A stretch of DNA of 50,762 bases. It comes from an uncultured Enterovibrio sp. (lineage in GTDB: Bacteria; Pseudomonadota; Gammaproteobacteria; Enterobacterales; Vibrionaceae). The position numbers and the translations under genes are program-made. The notes under the pieces were generated by a model. It worked only from the letters and a program-made list of their open reading frames with translations. It was not told the DNA's origin and did no database searches. Location of the stretch: assembly GCA_947040595.1 (NCBI GenBank), contig CAMRBZ010000001.1:1-50762 (forward strand), given 5' to 3'. The first letter of the stretch is position 1. Each line of letters begins with the position of its first letter. Positions 1 to 8,306 of this stretch are shown here, in pieces.

Positions 1-23
1 CAGCTTCAAAGGCGACAGGTATA
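1..23 (+). repeat. Right end of an ERIC-like repeat, cut by the window edge
   Basis: The first 23 bases match the right end of the dispersed repeat seen in full at 4685-4809 (TTCAAAGGCGACAGGTATA against TTCAGAGGCGACAGGTATA). The rest of the copy lies outside the window. Orientation is the same as the 4685 and 44091 copies. Confidence 0.7.
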
Positions 24-421
24 ACAATATTAACTCTTTGTAAATTGGAATATTTTGTTGATATTTTTGAGGAGAACAATCTTTTGGTGTGCTTCCCTAT
101 AAAACAAACCGTTACCCTTCTCTCAATTGCTATAAAAACCCCAAGTTTATCTGTTTAGCTTCCTTCTCGACTCCTACTCTTTTTAACGTAATCGTCATTG
201 TTAAAGAAACGATGGTGCTGAATGAAGGAGATCACTTTTTTTCTTCTCGGTCTGAATGGTTGCTGTTGAAATGACGGAGCAGAGTTCTTTTGTTTTTGAC
301 CGCTTTTATTCTGATGAAGGGATACTTGACTCTAAAGTAGGGATAAAAAAGAGCTAGGATGCATTAGCGCGTTATTTTGCGATGTGCAAGTCTATGGCGA
401 AAGCACATGGGAGAATATGGA
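24..421. other. Non-coding leader upstream of petA
   Basis: About 400 bases between the repeat end and the petA start. One open frame of 61 codons (89-274) has no recognisable protein character. A TTGACT at 326-331 could be a -35 element but I see no well-spaced -10 partner. The stretch presumably carries the promoter of the petABC operon; nothing else is evident. Confidence 0.4.
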
Positions 422-1012
422 ATGAGCAATGTGCCGTTGAATTTAGGGCGACGACGTTTTTTAACCTTGTCTACGGCCGTCGTTGGCGGCGTTGGGGTCG
501 CTTTTACGGCCGTGCCTTTTATTAAATCATGGAGTCCGAGCGCGAAGGCGAAAGCGGCGGGAGCACCTGTTGAAGTCGATATCAGTAAAATAGAAGAAGG
601 TCAGCTTATCCGTGTTATTTGGCAAGGTAAGCCGGTTTGGGTTGTGCGGCGCAGTGCTGAAACCTTAAATGAATTAAGTGCCATTGCTGATATGTTGCGC
701 GATCCTGAATCACTTGAGCCACAGCAACCTGAATATATTAAGAATATTTACCGTTCCATCAAACCTGAAATTTTCCTTGCTGTGGGCATTTGTACGCATC
801 TTGGATGCTCACCGACTTATCTTCCTGACAGTTTTAATAAAGAAGTGAAGGGGGTTAAGTCCGGTTTTTTTTGCCCATGTCATGGTTCTAAATTTGATAT
901 GGCGGGGCGTGTTTTTAAAAGTGTTCCTGCACCTCTTAATTTGGTGGTCCCTCCTTATACCTACATAAATGAAGATCGTATTTTAGTGGGCACGAATGAG
1001 GGGGAGTCATAA
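422..1012 (+). CDS. petA: Ubiquinol-cytochrome c reductase, Rieske iron-sulfur subunit
   Basis: The 2Fe-2S subunit of the cytochrome bc1 complex; it passes electrons from ubiquinol to cytochrome c1 on the periplasmic face. The N-terminus has a twin-arginine motif (GRRRFLT, residues 9-15) followed by a hydrophobic anchor (about 17-35), as expected for Tat-dependent Rieske proteins. Both cluster-binding boxes are present: CTHLGC (Cys124, His126, Cys129) and CPCH (Cys151, Cys153, His154). The chosen ATG gives 196 residues, the usual family length, and follows a GGGAG ribosome site by about nine bases. The longer frame from 377 would add 15 residues ahead of the Tat signal. The stop overlaps the petB start by one base (TAATG), so the genes are cotranscribed and probably coupled. 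Confidence 0.96.
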   Translation: MSNVPLNLGRRRFLTLSTAVVGGVGVAFTAVPFIKSWSPSAKAKAAGAPVEVDISKIEEGQLIRVIWQGKPVWVVRRSAETLNELSAIADMLRDPESLEPQQPEYIKNIYRSIKPEIFLAVGICTHLGCSPTYLPDSFNKEVKGVKSGFFCPCHGSKFDMAGRVFKSVPAPLNLVVPPYTYINEDRILVGTNEGES

Positions 1013-2277
1013 TGACAAATTTATTAAATTGGATAGAAAAACGCCTGCCTGTTATTAAGGCCTATAAAAAGCATTTATCTGAATACCCCATGCCAAAAAA
1101 TTTCAATTTTTGGTATTTATTTGGTTCGCTTGCCATGTTGGTTTTGGTGAATCAATTGGTGACAGGGATTTGGCTCACCATGAGTTATAACCCTTCTGCA
1201 GAAGGCGCTTTTGCGTCTGTTGAATACATTATGCGTGACGTTGAGTATGGTTGGTTGCTTCGATATATGCATTCGACAGGGGCGTCGGCTTTTTTTGTGG
1301 TGATTTATCTGCATATGTTCCGTGGGTTGATTTATGGTTCATACCAAAATCCGAGAGAGTTGCTCTGGCTCTTTGGTATGATCATTTTCTTGCTTTTAAT
1401 GGCGGAAGCTTTTATGGGGTATTTATTGCCTTGGGGGCAAATGTCTTACTGGGGGGCTCAGGTCATTATTTCGTTGTTCGGTGCGATTCCTGTGATTGGC
1501 GATGATCTCACTCTTTGGATCCGGGGTGATTATGTTTTATCAGGTGTGACATTAAATCGCTTCTTTGCCCTTCATGTTGTGGCTTTGCCGATGCTTTTAT
1601 TGGTCTTAGTGGCTTTGCATATTCTGGCCTTGCATGAGGTGGGTTCAAACAACCCTGACGGCATAGAAACCAAACTGACGAAAGGGACAAAAAGGGCTGG
1701 ATATCAGAGTGATTTCAGATTCCATGAAGATTACAAGAAAAAATACGACATCATTGACTCCGTCCCTTTTCATCCTTATGGAACGGTGAAGGATCTTATC
1801 GGTGTTGCCGCTTTTGGAATTTTATTTGCCTACGTTATCTTTTTTAATCCAGAAATGGGGGGGTATTTTTTAGAACCCCCTAATTTTGAAGCGGCCAATC
1901 CAATCAAAACACCTGAGCACATTGCCCCTGTGTGGTATTTCACTCCTTTTTACGCCATTTTAAGAGCCGTTCCTCACAAGCTGACCGGGGTCGGACTGAT
2001 GGGGCTCTCTATATTAATGCTCTTTTTATTGCCTTGGCTGGATCGTTGTAAAGTACGATCATTTCGCTATCGTAGCCCATTTCATTTGCTCAATATTATA
2101 CAGTTTGTGATCTCTTTTGTTGCTTTGGGTATTCTCGGTTCATTGCCTGCGACAACCCTTTATACTTTTATGGCGCAGGTTTTTAGTTTTGGATATTTTA
2201 TGTTTTTCATTTTGTTGTTTTTTTACAGCAAAAATGAGGGAACAAAACCCTTACCAGAGAGGGTTAATTTCAAATGA
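1012..2277 (+). CDS. petB: Cytochrome b of the bc1 complex
   Basis: Integral membrane subunit carrying hemes bL and bH and the Qo and Qi quinone sites. It has 421 residues with about eight hydrophobic helices. The paired heme-ligand histidines are visible at His87/His101 (RYMHSTG, YLHMFRG) and His188/His203 (FALHVV, ALHILALH). The Qo-site signature reads PVWY (306-309) rather than the PEWY of mitochondria and alphaproteobacteria; PVWY is a known variant in beta/gammaproteobacteria. It overlaps petA by one base and petC by four bases (ATGA). Confidence 0.97.
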   Translation: MTNLLNWIEKRLPVIKAYKKHLSEYPMPKNFNFWYLFGSLAMLVLVNQLVTGIWLTMSYNPSAEGAFASVEYIMRDVEYGWLLRYMHSTGASAFFVVIYLHMFRGLIYGSYQNPRELLWLFGMIIFLLLMAEAFMGYLLPWGQMSYWGAQVIISLFGAIPVIGDDLTLWIRGDYVLSGVTLNRFFALHVVALPMLLLVLVALHILALHEVGSNNPDGIETKLTKGTKRAGYQSDFRFHEDYKKKYDIIDSVPFHPYGTVKDLIGVAAFGILFAYVIFFNPEMGGYFLEPPNFEAANPIKTPEHIAPVWYFTPFYAILRAVPHKLTGVGLMGLSILMLFLLPWLDRCKVRSFRYRSPFHLLNIIQFVISFVALGILGSLPATTLYTFMAQVFSFGYFMFFILLFFYSKNEGTKPLPERVNFK

Positions 2278-3011
2278 AGAAAAGACTCCTTGTATTTATC
2301 GCACTCTTTCCTTTTTGGGTCATGGCATCGGGTAATGGCGTTCCACTTGATGCTGCGAGAAATGACTTAACGGATAAAGCCTCTTTGCAAAGAGGGGCAA
2401 AAATTTTCATGAATTATTGTTTAGGTTGCCATGCAACGCAATATCAACGTTATGAACGTGTTGCTGAAGATTTGGGAATACCGAAAGTTTTGATGATGGA
2501 AAATTTGGTTTTTGACTCAAATGCCAAAATTGGAGACTTGATCACAAATGCAATAACCCCTGAAGATGCCTCGGCGTTTTTTGGAACGCCGGCACCTGAT
2601 TTAACGTTGGTCTCAAGAGTGCGAGGTGTTGATTGGATATACACTTATCTGCGTTCCTTCTATGCAGATGGGGCCCGTCCTTTTGGCGTCAATAACGCTT
2701 TGTTTCCTAATGTGGGCATGCCGTATGTCTTAGAGTCTTTGCAAGGGACACCGGTCAAAAGATATGAAACACTTTTGGTTGATGGGGAATACATAGAAGA
2801 ATTTACTGAGATAGCGTCTCTTGGAAACGGTGAGTTGAGTCCGGATGAATATGATGCAAGTGTCCGAGATTTAGTTAATTTTCTTGCCTATTCTGGAGAG
2901 CCGATGAAACTTGAACGGCAGAGATTGGGGTTTTGGGTCATCGGTTTTCTGCTTGTTTTTCTTATTTTAACTCTCTTCCTTAAGAAAGAGTATTGGCGTG
3001 ATGTTCATTGA
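2274..3011 (+). CDS. petC: Cytochrome c1 of the bc1 complex
   Basis: Heme-c subunit that takes electrons from the Rieske protein and passes them to a soluble or membrane cytochrome c. It has 245 residues. There is a Sec-type signal peptide (1-20, basic start then hydrophobic core). The c-type heme motif CLGCH is at Cys49, Cys52, His53, the probable axial methionine is Met149 in GMPYVLESLQG, and a C-terminal membrane anchor (about 219-238) is followed by a basic/acidic tail. Third gene of petABC, overlapping petB by four bases. Confidence 0.96.
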   Translation: MKKRLLVFIALFPFWVMASGNGVPLDAARNDLTDKASLQRGAKIFMNYCLGCHATQYQRYERVAEDLGIPKVLMMENLVFDSNAKIGDLITNAITPEDASAFFGTPAPDLTLVSRVRGVDWIYTYLRSFYADGARPFGVNNALFPNVGMPYVLESLQGTPVKRYETLLVDGEYIEEFTEIASLGNGELSPDEYDASVRDLVNFLAYSGEPMKLERQRLGFWVIGFLLVFLILTLFLKKEYWRDVH

Positions 3012-3062
3012 TCGGTTAATCTAGTGAGTCGCTGATCAATGATGGGAAATATATTTCCATCG
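3006..3062 (+). other. Two adjacent inverted repeats between petC and sspA
   Basis: CATTGATC (3006-3013, across the petC stop) is exactly complementary to GATCAATG (3034-3041). It is followed by a second AT-rich hairpin (3041-3062, GATGGGAAAT / ATTTCCATC with one bulged G). No T-run follows, so this is not a standard intrinsic terminator; it may be an mRNA-stabilising or partial termination structure. Confidence 0.4.
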
Positions 3063-3096
3063 TTATTTAATTAAGATAAAAATTCTGGAGGGGTTA

Positions 3097-3732
3097 ATGG
3101 CTGTTGCTGCCAATAAACGCTCGGTGATGACGTTATATTCTGACGCATCAGACATGTATAGCCATCAGGTTCGTATTGTTCTTGCTGAGAAGGGGGTGAC
3201 TTACGACATTGAGCTTGTCGATCCTACTAACCTACCAGAGGATTTACTTGATTTAAATCCCTATAATACTGTGCCCACCTTGGTTGACCGTGAATTGGCC
3301 TTATATAACGCCAATATCATCATGGAATATTTAGACGAAAGGTTTCCACATCCACCTTTGATGCCTGTTTATCCTGTTGCGCGTGGTAACAGTCGTCTTA
3401 TGATGTACCGTATTGAACGCAATTGGTATATTCATGCAGAAAAAATTGAAAAAGGAAATGCAGAAGAAGCGGATCGTGCTCGTCGTCAATTGCGCGAAGA
3501 GCTATTAGAATTAGCCCCAGTATTTGCAGAATATCCCTTTTTCATGAGTGAAGAATTTAGTTTGGTAGATTGTTATTTGGCTCCATTATTGTGGCGTTTG
3601 CCTGTAATGGGAATTGATTTAAGTGGTCCTGGTTCCAAAGAAGTGAAGACCTATATGACACGCGTTTTTGACCGTGATTCTTTCTTGGCTTCTTTAACAG
3701 AAACAGAACGAGAAATGCGTTTGGTGCAATGA
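3097..3732 (+). CDS. sspA: Stringent starvation protein A (RNA polymerase-associated GST-fold protein)
   Basis: SspA binds RNA polymerase and modulates transcription in starvation and acid stress; its glutathione-S-transferase fold lacks catalysis. The 211-residue protein has the thioredoxin-like N-terminal half (about 10-85, with TLYSDASDMYSHQVR and NPYNTVPTLVDR) and the helical C-terminal half. The start follows a strong GGAGGGG site. It sits downstream of petABC and overlaps sspB by four bases, the usual gammaproteobacterial context. Confidence 0.95.
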   Translation: MAVAANKRSVMTLYSDASDMYSHQVRIVLAEKGVTYDIELVDPTNLPEDLLDLNPYNTVPTLVDRELALYNANIIMEYLDERFPHPPLMPVYPVARGNSRLMMYRIERNWYIHAEKIEKGNAEEADRARRQLREELLELAPVFAEYPFFMSEEFSLVDCYLAPLLWRLPVMGIDLSGPGSKEVKTYMTRVFDRDSFLASLTETEREMRLVQ

Positions 3733-4205
3733 TGAATGAAGCTGAACTTAAGCCTCGCCGCCCGTATTTATTGCGGGCGTTTTATGATTGGCTACTGGAT
3801 AATGATTTTACGCCCCATTTGGTTGTTGATGCGACCTTGCCTTATGTTGATGTGCCTTTTGAATACGTTCAAGATGGACAAATCGTCTTAAATGTTGCCC
3901 CTCAGTCCGTGGTTGAATTAGACCTCGGAAATGAGTTCGTTCGATTTACGGCTCGCTTTGGGGGGAATCCGTTGGCCATTGCGGTGCCTATTTATGCTGT
4001 AGTTGCGATTTATTCACGTGAAAATGGCTCTGGAACCATGTTTGATTCTGAGCCTGTTTATGAAGCGCAATTAGAAAAAATAGAACGTGAACTTGAGGAA
4101 GAAGAAGCCAACGACAAAATGCCTTCAGAGTCTCTGATCATGGATGAGCCAGAAGATGAAACACAAAGGCCAAAAGGACCTCCGACACTGACGGTCGTAA
4201 AATAA
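3729..4205 (+). CDS. sspB: ClpXP adaptor SspB
   Basis: Adaptor that hands ssrA-tagged peptides to the ClpXP protease. The folded substrate-binding domain covers about residues 8-110 (RPYLLRAFYDWLLDN..., then VRFTARFGG). A long acidic linker follows (about 115-148), then the short C-terminal ClpX-binding module PTLTVVK, which is diagnostic. The start could be either of two consecutive ATG codons (3729 or 3732). The first overlaps the sspA stop in an ATGA, implying translational coupling. Confidence 0.96.
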   Translation: MMNEAELKPRRPYLLRAFYDWLLDNDFTPHLVVDATLPYVDVPFEYVQDGQIVLNVAPQSVVELDLGNEFVRFTARFGGNPLAIAVPIYAVVAIYSRENGSGTMFDSEPVYEAQLEKIERELEEEEANDKMPSESLIMDEPEDETQRPKGPPTLTVVK

Positions 4206-4684
4206 TTTTTATTGTTAACTGTTTTTCTCCTTAGGAAACGTTTTTCAGTAACCAACGGCTTTGTAAATACCCTGAACGTTTGAAAATCTGGCACATTGGC
4301 CATTAACGATCCTTCATCACGCTATGATTGAAATCGCGAATAAAGCCAATACAGACTTTTGAAGGAGAAGGGTATTATTATCCCTTCTTAATACTTTGTA
4401 ACGATTCAGCTCTCATTTTTTAAAACTCGGTTTTGTGCGATAATTCCCTCATTCCACACCCAAGATCGATTCTTTAAAATCAGATCTTGAAATTAAAATT
4501 GAAAGGCACATTGTTCACCTAGTCTTACCTTCAAATACGGGTTAATGAGCAAGGTTTTGGAATCTTGCTTAGAAAACAATGTTATTTTTTTATGTGTGAA
4601 ATAACGAATACATGCTCAATGCTTGCGTGTTTTTTGTGCAATTAAATGGTTACGATACTTTTCTCTTTTCCCCGCATTATTTTT
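4206..4684. other. AT-rich intergenic stretch after sspB
   Basis: No gene is supported here. The only structure I see is a weak 6-bp stem GAAGGG/CCCTTC (4367-4387, nine-base loop) without a convincing T-run. The stretch runs into the ERIC-like repeat at 4685. Confidence 0.4.
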
Positions 4685-4809
4685 TACCCAAGAGACTTGA
4701 AGATACGCGTCTGCGGCAAGCGAGTTAACCCCCTGAGCATAGATGGAGTATGTGATTGGCCTGGGCGAGAGCAGCCAACCCCCACGCAGTTTCAGAGGCG
4801 ACAGGTATA
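4685..4809 (+). repeat. ERIC-like repeat, full copy (125 bp)
   Basis: Begins TACCCAAGA and ends GGCGACAGGTATA, with central GCGGCAAGCGAGTT and GGGCGAGAGCAGCCAAC blocks shared with the copies at 8014, 42320 and 44091. The two ends are imperfectly complementary. It ends three bases before the yjfC stop codon (complement at 4813-4815) and lies in the space between the convergent sspB and yjfC genes. The layout matches the 127-bp ERIC elements of enterobacteria as I remember them; exact identity was not computed. Confidence 0.8.
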
Positions 4810-4812
4810 TCG

Positions 4813-5979
4813 TTATGCCAAAATAATATGAGGGAGGTAACGTGACATATCTTGTGTGATGAGCGACTTGTCTTCTCGAATAGAGATCCCCGCCGCTTTG
4901 TCGTTGACAAGCCAGCTGCCGATAAGGGTGTAGTTATCTCCAAATTTTGGAAGAGGATGATAGGCTTGAACAATCATGCCTTCTTCTCCGTAAGGTCCGT
5001 CAATTGACAAGGTTTCTTTTCCATTTTTAAATATCGAAATGTTTGCTCCTTCTCGAGAAAAAAGTGGTTTAACAACATATTCTTTGAGGGATTTTCGTGC
5101 AGGATCATCTGCAAAATAGGAGGCAAGCAAATTGGGGTGGTTTGGAAATAATTTCCAAAGCATAGGAAGTAACGCTTTGTTTGAAATAATACTTTTCCAC
5201 ATAGGTTCTAACCAGTTGACCTTTGCGCTGTTTAAATGCGTAGCATACTCTTCTTCGAACATAAACTCCCAAGGATAAAGCTTAAACATCCACTCGATAA
5301 GGGTGTTATTCATGTCTGTAAATTGCCCATTTGTATTAAGACCGATGTCTTCGATATACACAAAGCGGCAATCAATACCCGCTTCTTTGGCGCAATCTTC
5401 TATGTATTGTACGGTGCCGCGATCTTCTAATGTATTTTTACAACAAGCAAAATGAAGGGGGCGGTGCGGGGATTTTTCTTTGAGGGTACGAAAGCGATGA
5501 ACCAATAATTCTTGTAAGAGATTGAATTGATCTGCATCTCGACGAATTATGCCTTTGTTTACTTTATCTTCAAGCCAAAGCCATTGCCAAAAACCGGTTT
5601 CAAATACGGATGTGGGGGTGTCTGCATTATTTTCATAGAGTTTGGCTGAGCCTGTTCCGCCATAAGCGAGGTCAAGCCTTGAATACAGAGAAGGATCGCG
5701 TCTTCTCCATGAGTCTAAAATACCTTGCCAGTGCATTTCAGGAATGTGAAATCGTTTTAACCAGTTTTCATCTTGAACGACATGGTTGACCACCTCCAAA
5801 CACATTTGATGCAGCTCTTCGGTCGGAGCTTCAATGTTTTCTTCTATTTGCTTTAAGGTAAATTGGTAATAGGCCGATTCATCCCAATAAGCCTCTCCGT
5901 AAAGCGTGTGAAAATTGAATCCGTATTCTTGGGCCTGTGTTTTCCAGTTTGGACGAGGGGGGGTGTTGACTCTTAGCAT
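4813..5979 (-). CDS. yjfC: Glutathionylspermidine-synthase-like ATP-grasp protein, YjfC/YgiC type
   Basis: The 388-residue protein belongs to the glutathionylspermidine synthase-like ATP-grasp family, closest in pattern to E. coli YjfC and YgiC. Family hallmarks are [17 protein letters not shown] (about 32-48), the substrate-loop motif NNADTPTS (about 117-124), the basic and glycine-rich ATP-grasp segment [13 protein letters not shown], and the terminal [13 protein letters not shown]. Such proteins lack the amidase half of true bifunctional Gss. They are expected to ligate an amine to a carboxylate using ATP, but the physiological substrate is unknown. It is the last gene of the yjf run, separated from yjfM by 87 bases that contain a terminator-like hairpin. 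The ribosome site is poor. Confidence 0.9.
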   Translation of the reverse strand: MLRVNTPPRPNWKTQAQEYGFNFHTLYGEAYWDESAYYQFTLKQIEENIEAPTEELHQMCLEVVNHVVQDENWLKRFHIPEMHWQGILDSWRRRDPSLYSRLDLAYGGTGSAKLYENNADTPTSVFETGFWQWLWLEDKVNKGIIRRDADQFNLLQELLVHRFRTLKEKSPHRPLHFACCKNTLEDRGTVQYIEDCAKEAGIDCRFVYIEDIGLNTNGQFTDMNNTLIEWMFKLYPWEFMFEEEYATHLNSAKVNWLEPMWKSIISNKALLPMLWKLFPNHPNLLASYFADDPARKSLKEYVVKPLFSREGANISIFKNGKETLSIDGPYGEEGMIVQAYHPLPKFGDNYTLIGSWLVNDKAAGISIREDKSLITQDMSRYLPHIILA

Positions 5980-6016
5980 GAATGAAACTCATTATCGAAA
6001 AGATCAAAAGAGAGGT

Positions 6017-6050
6017 AAAAAAACGTGGCCTGCCGAGGTATTACAGGCCA
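6017..6050 (-). terminator. Intrinsic terminator or attenuator between yjfM and yjfC
   Basis: Read on the minus strand, TGGCCTG is followed by an 11-base loop, CAGGCCA, CG, and seven T residues. The 7-bp stem is perfect. It lies downstream of yjfM and upstream of yjfC, so it should reduce or condition yjfC transcription relative to the rest of the operon. Confidence 0.75.
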
Positions 6051-6066
6051 TAAACATCCTGATGCA

Positions 6067-6666
6067 TTAACCGCCCCAGCTTTTGCTTGAAGAGCGACTC
6101 CAGCTTGATTTTGCTGCAGCTTTTGAGCCAAAGCCACCCCGTGATATTGTTTTTGTGACTGCCGGTTTTTTCTTGAATTGATCACTTGGGACGTAAACTT
6201 TCGAGCTTTTTCCTACTTTTCCATAAGAATACCCATCGGAGGAACTCCAGCCTCCATAATGGCGGCTACGAGGGTTTGTGGATGTAAAAATAGGTTGGTG
6301 ATTATATGAACGATTGTTCATCATTTGCCCAAACATGAACCCAGCCATCGCAGGCATGAACCAATTATTTTGAGAAGACTGAACGCACATTTGTTCACCA
6401 AATTCAGCGACGCAATCGGCTCTTGATTTGTATTTTGGGGCTGTACTTTCGGCTTCATTTAGGGCGTCTTGATAGGCTGTTTTACATTGTTCACTTTGTT
6501 CGGGATTGTTTTTAATGCATTCTGAGACTCCAGAATAAATATTCATTTCTTGGGCACCTTCACTGCAACCAGAAACAAACACGATGGCAGCAACCGTGAT
6601 GGAAGGCGTTGCGGGGAGCCAGCTTTTTTTCATTTGAGCAAGCTTGACGTTGCGGCTTCTTTTCAT
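6067..6666 (-). CDS. yjfM: DUF1190 lipoprotein, YjfM/YgiB family, with Gly-Gly C-terminus
   Basis: The start at 6666 (MKRSRNVKLAQMKK, 199 residues) is preferred over the longer frame because it follows AAGGGGC and matches the family N-terminus. A hydrophobic segment ends in VSGC, a lipobox, suggesting a lipid-anchored protein. The conserved DUF1190 core contains APKYKSRADCVAEFGEQMC and a Phe/Met-rich FMPAMAGFMFGQMM. The tail is Ser/Lys/Gly-rich low complexity and ends WGG. Function is unknown. In E. coli the same family sits beside YgiC or YjfC, so it is a plausible partner or substrate of the adjacent ATP-grasp protein; that link is inference. It lies 11 bases after yjfL. Confidence 0.88.
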   Translation of the reverse strand: MKRSRNVKLAQMKKSWLPATPSITVAAIVFVSGCSEGAQEMNIYSGVSECIKNNPEQSEQCKTAYQDALNEAESTAPKYKSRADCVAEFGEQMCVQSSQNNWFMPAMAGFMFGQMMNNRSYNHQPIFTSTNPRSRHYGGWSSSDGYSYGKVGKSSKVYVPSDQFKKKPAVTKTISRGGFGSKAAAKSSWSRSSSKSWGG

Positions 6667-6677
6667 GGTTTCGCCCC

Positions 6678-7094
6678 TTAGTATGTCATGCATGCAGCAT
6701 TGAGTATGCCAATGGCAATGGACATCGACCCCATGACGATACCTGCAGGAATTTCATTGTTTTGGATACGCTCGACCAGTTTTGGCATAAAACCAAAGCG
6801 CATGATAAAAAAGGCAAGAATTTGAGCAACAAGGGCAACAACCGCCCAAATACCAAAATCCAATAAATTAACCGAATTTTTTGCTGCGCTGGCGATTGCA
6901 AGGCTGTAACCGATAAAGGCGCCAGATAAAGTAATGGCCGCTGCAATGTTGTTTTCTTCTTTGAGCAATTTCCACTCATCGTAGGGCGTAACGCGGATAT
7001 AGACGAATTTGAAAATGATCAAAAATAAAATGGATAAACCAAGGTAAAGGGCAAATGAGCCAAGGTTTTCCAGCGAAAGTAGCAATTGAGACAT
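6678..7094 (-). CDS. yjfL: DUF350 membrane protein, YjfL family
   Basis: A small, very hydrophobic protein of 138 residues with about four membrane helices (roughly 13-32, 50-70, 80-100, 115-135), as in the DUF350 family. A conserved-looking polar turn, TPYDEWKLLKEENN, lies between the first two helices. Function is not established. DUF350 proteins repeatedly occur with PspA-like, DUF2491 and glutathionylspermidine-synthase-like genes, which is the arrangement here. It lies 33 bases after yjfK and 11 before yjfM, so it is cotranscribed with both. Confidence 0.9.
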   Translation of the reverse strand: MSQLLLSLENLGSFALYLGLSILFLIIFKFVYIRVTPYDEWKLLKEENNIAAAITLSGAFIGYSLAIASAAKNSVNLLDFGIWAVVALVAQILAFFIMRFGFMPKLVERIQNNEIPAGIVMGSMSIAIGILNAACMTY

Positions 7095-7127
7095 AACTTT
7101 TCCTTATCTAAAAAGAGGGACCACAGC

Positions 7128-7766
7128 TTATCCTGCTACGGTAAAGTCTGTGGGTGAGAGTGCAACACCGGAACTTATCACAAGGCTTCGTTCCGGCTTC
7201 TGATCTTGGATGGCTTCTTCTGCGCAAATGAGTAAAGACTCAAAAACATCTTCTCCTGCTTGGCGTTCATACACCATGACAAACTGATCGGTTGTCGAGG
7301 TACTTTCATCTTCTGCCCAAGTTATTTCTTTCATTGCAACAGGTTGGGTGTTATCCCACACTTTTTCGTAAGTAAAACCGGACAAGCCCCAAACGGGTTT
7401 TACAATTTCGTTGCTGAGGCAAGCATTCCATTGGGCCTCTGTATCAATGGGTTTTGTTTCGTAAAAATAAAACAGTTTGACTTCGGTGACGTCTGCATCG
7501 GATGAACCGGATTGCAATACTTGTATAAAACCATCGTCATCGGTATAAAAGCGCAATAAGCGTGTTTGTGCGTCCAGTTTGACTTCGCCTACGGCTTTGA
7601 TGATTTGCGTGCGAGTGGCTTTTTCTATAACTAATAAGGGTTCCATTAAACGGAATTTTAAGTCATCAAGCTCTATTGCTCCGCCTAATCTTAAACCTAA
7701 GACTTCAGGTGGCTTGGGTTTTTCAGGTGTGGGCGCTTGCATTTTTTTCTTTAGCCAATCGAACAT
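7128..7766 (-). CDS. yjfK: DUF2491 family protein, YjfK type
   Basis: The 212-residue protein begins MFDWLKKKM and continues PPEVLGLRLGGAIELDDLKFRL, the recognisable DUF2491 opening, and has no signal peptide or membrane segment. It is probably a cytoplasmic or peripheral membrane protein of unknown function. Its place between the PspA-like gene and the DUF350 gene matches the E. coli yjfJ-yjfK-yjfL order. A 540-base gap holding ERIC-like repeats separates it from yjfJ upstream. Confidence 0.85.
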   Translation of the reverse strand: MFDWLKKKMQAPTPEKPKPPEVLGLRLGGAIELDDLKFRLMEPLLVIEKATRTQIIKAVGEVKLDAQTRLLRFYTDDDGFIQVLQSGSSDADVTEVKLFYFYETKPIDTEAQWNACLSNEIVKPVWGLSGFTYEKVWDNTQPVAMKEITWAEDESTSTTDQFVMVYERQAGEDVFESLLICAEEAIQDQKPERSLVISSGVALSPTDFTVAG

Positions 7767-7820
7767 ACCAAACTCCTCTCTTTCTTTTTTTTTACTTGTT
7801 GCTTTTCAATCCAGCTGAAT

Positions 7821-7907
7821 TAGCCGCGCTCTTCGCCCAATAACATCGTCCGCTTATGCTCAGGGCTTTTTTTCCGCCTCAGGGCATCTTCAAATATCGT
7901 GGGTATA
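7821..7907 (-). repeat. Decayed ERIC-like repeat fragment
   Basis: Contains a decayed version of the inner block (CGCTCTTCGCCCAAT), then GCTTATGCTCAGGGC, CATCTTCAAATATCGTGGGTATA. These align in order with the copy at 8014-8140 but with many changes and no intact outer end on the left. Same orientation as the 8014 copy. Confidence 0.55.
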
Positions 7908-8013
7908 TGCTAGTAAATCATGGCATTAAGATCCTGTTGAAAGATTGCTTTTGCTCATAATTTAAAAAATACATTCAAGTGGTGAATGAATTGAGTGTTG
8001 GGTTTTAGGGTGG

Positions 8014-8140
8014 TATACCCGTCGCCTTTGAAACTGCGTGGGTGTTGGCTGCTCTCGCTCAGGCCAATCACAGAGTCGATCTATGTTCAGGGCCTTCACT
8101 CGTTTGCTGCCTACACGCATTTTCAATGGTCTTGGGTATC
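8014..8140 (-). repeat. ERIC-like repeat, full copy (127 bp) inside the yjf operon
   Basis: Starts TATACCCGTCGCCTTTGAAA and ends CTTGGGTATC, the reverse orientation of the 4685 copy. All central blocks are present (GCTGCTCTCGCTCAGGCCAA, CTTCACTCGTTTGCTGCC). It lies between yjfK and yjfJ, so it is transcribed if the operon is read as one unit. An imperfect palindrome in an mRNA can act as a processing or stability site. Confidence 0.82.
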
Positions 8141-8204
8141 TCTATTTTAAGGATTTTTTTATCCGTCATTTTTGAATATGCAGGTTTTTTGAGGGGATTG
8201 TCCC

Positions 8205-8269
8205 CACTCACATCATTTTTAGATGTTCATGGGGTCCGCTTATTTGCATTTTCAAGTGTCTTTAGGATA
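8205..8269 (-). repeat. Possible second decayed ERIC-like fragment
   Basis: GATGTTCATGGGGTCCGCTT followed by TTGCATTTTCAAGTGTCTTTAGGATA resembles the distal half of the 8014 copy. The similarity is short and partly AT-rich, so this is tentative. Confidence 0.35.
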
Positions 8270-8306
8270 AAAAACAATACAAGATATTGTTTTTTGATGG
8301 TTCAGG

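Noticed and set aside
89-274. 61-codon open frame upstream of petA
   Set aside because: Sequence has no protein-like conservation that I recognise and there is no clear ribosome site.
4367-4387. Terminator after sspB
   Set aside because: Only a 6-bp stem with a nine-base loop and no proper T-run, and it lies about 160 bases after the gene.
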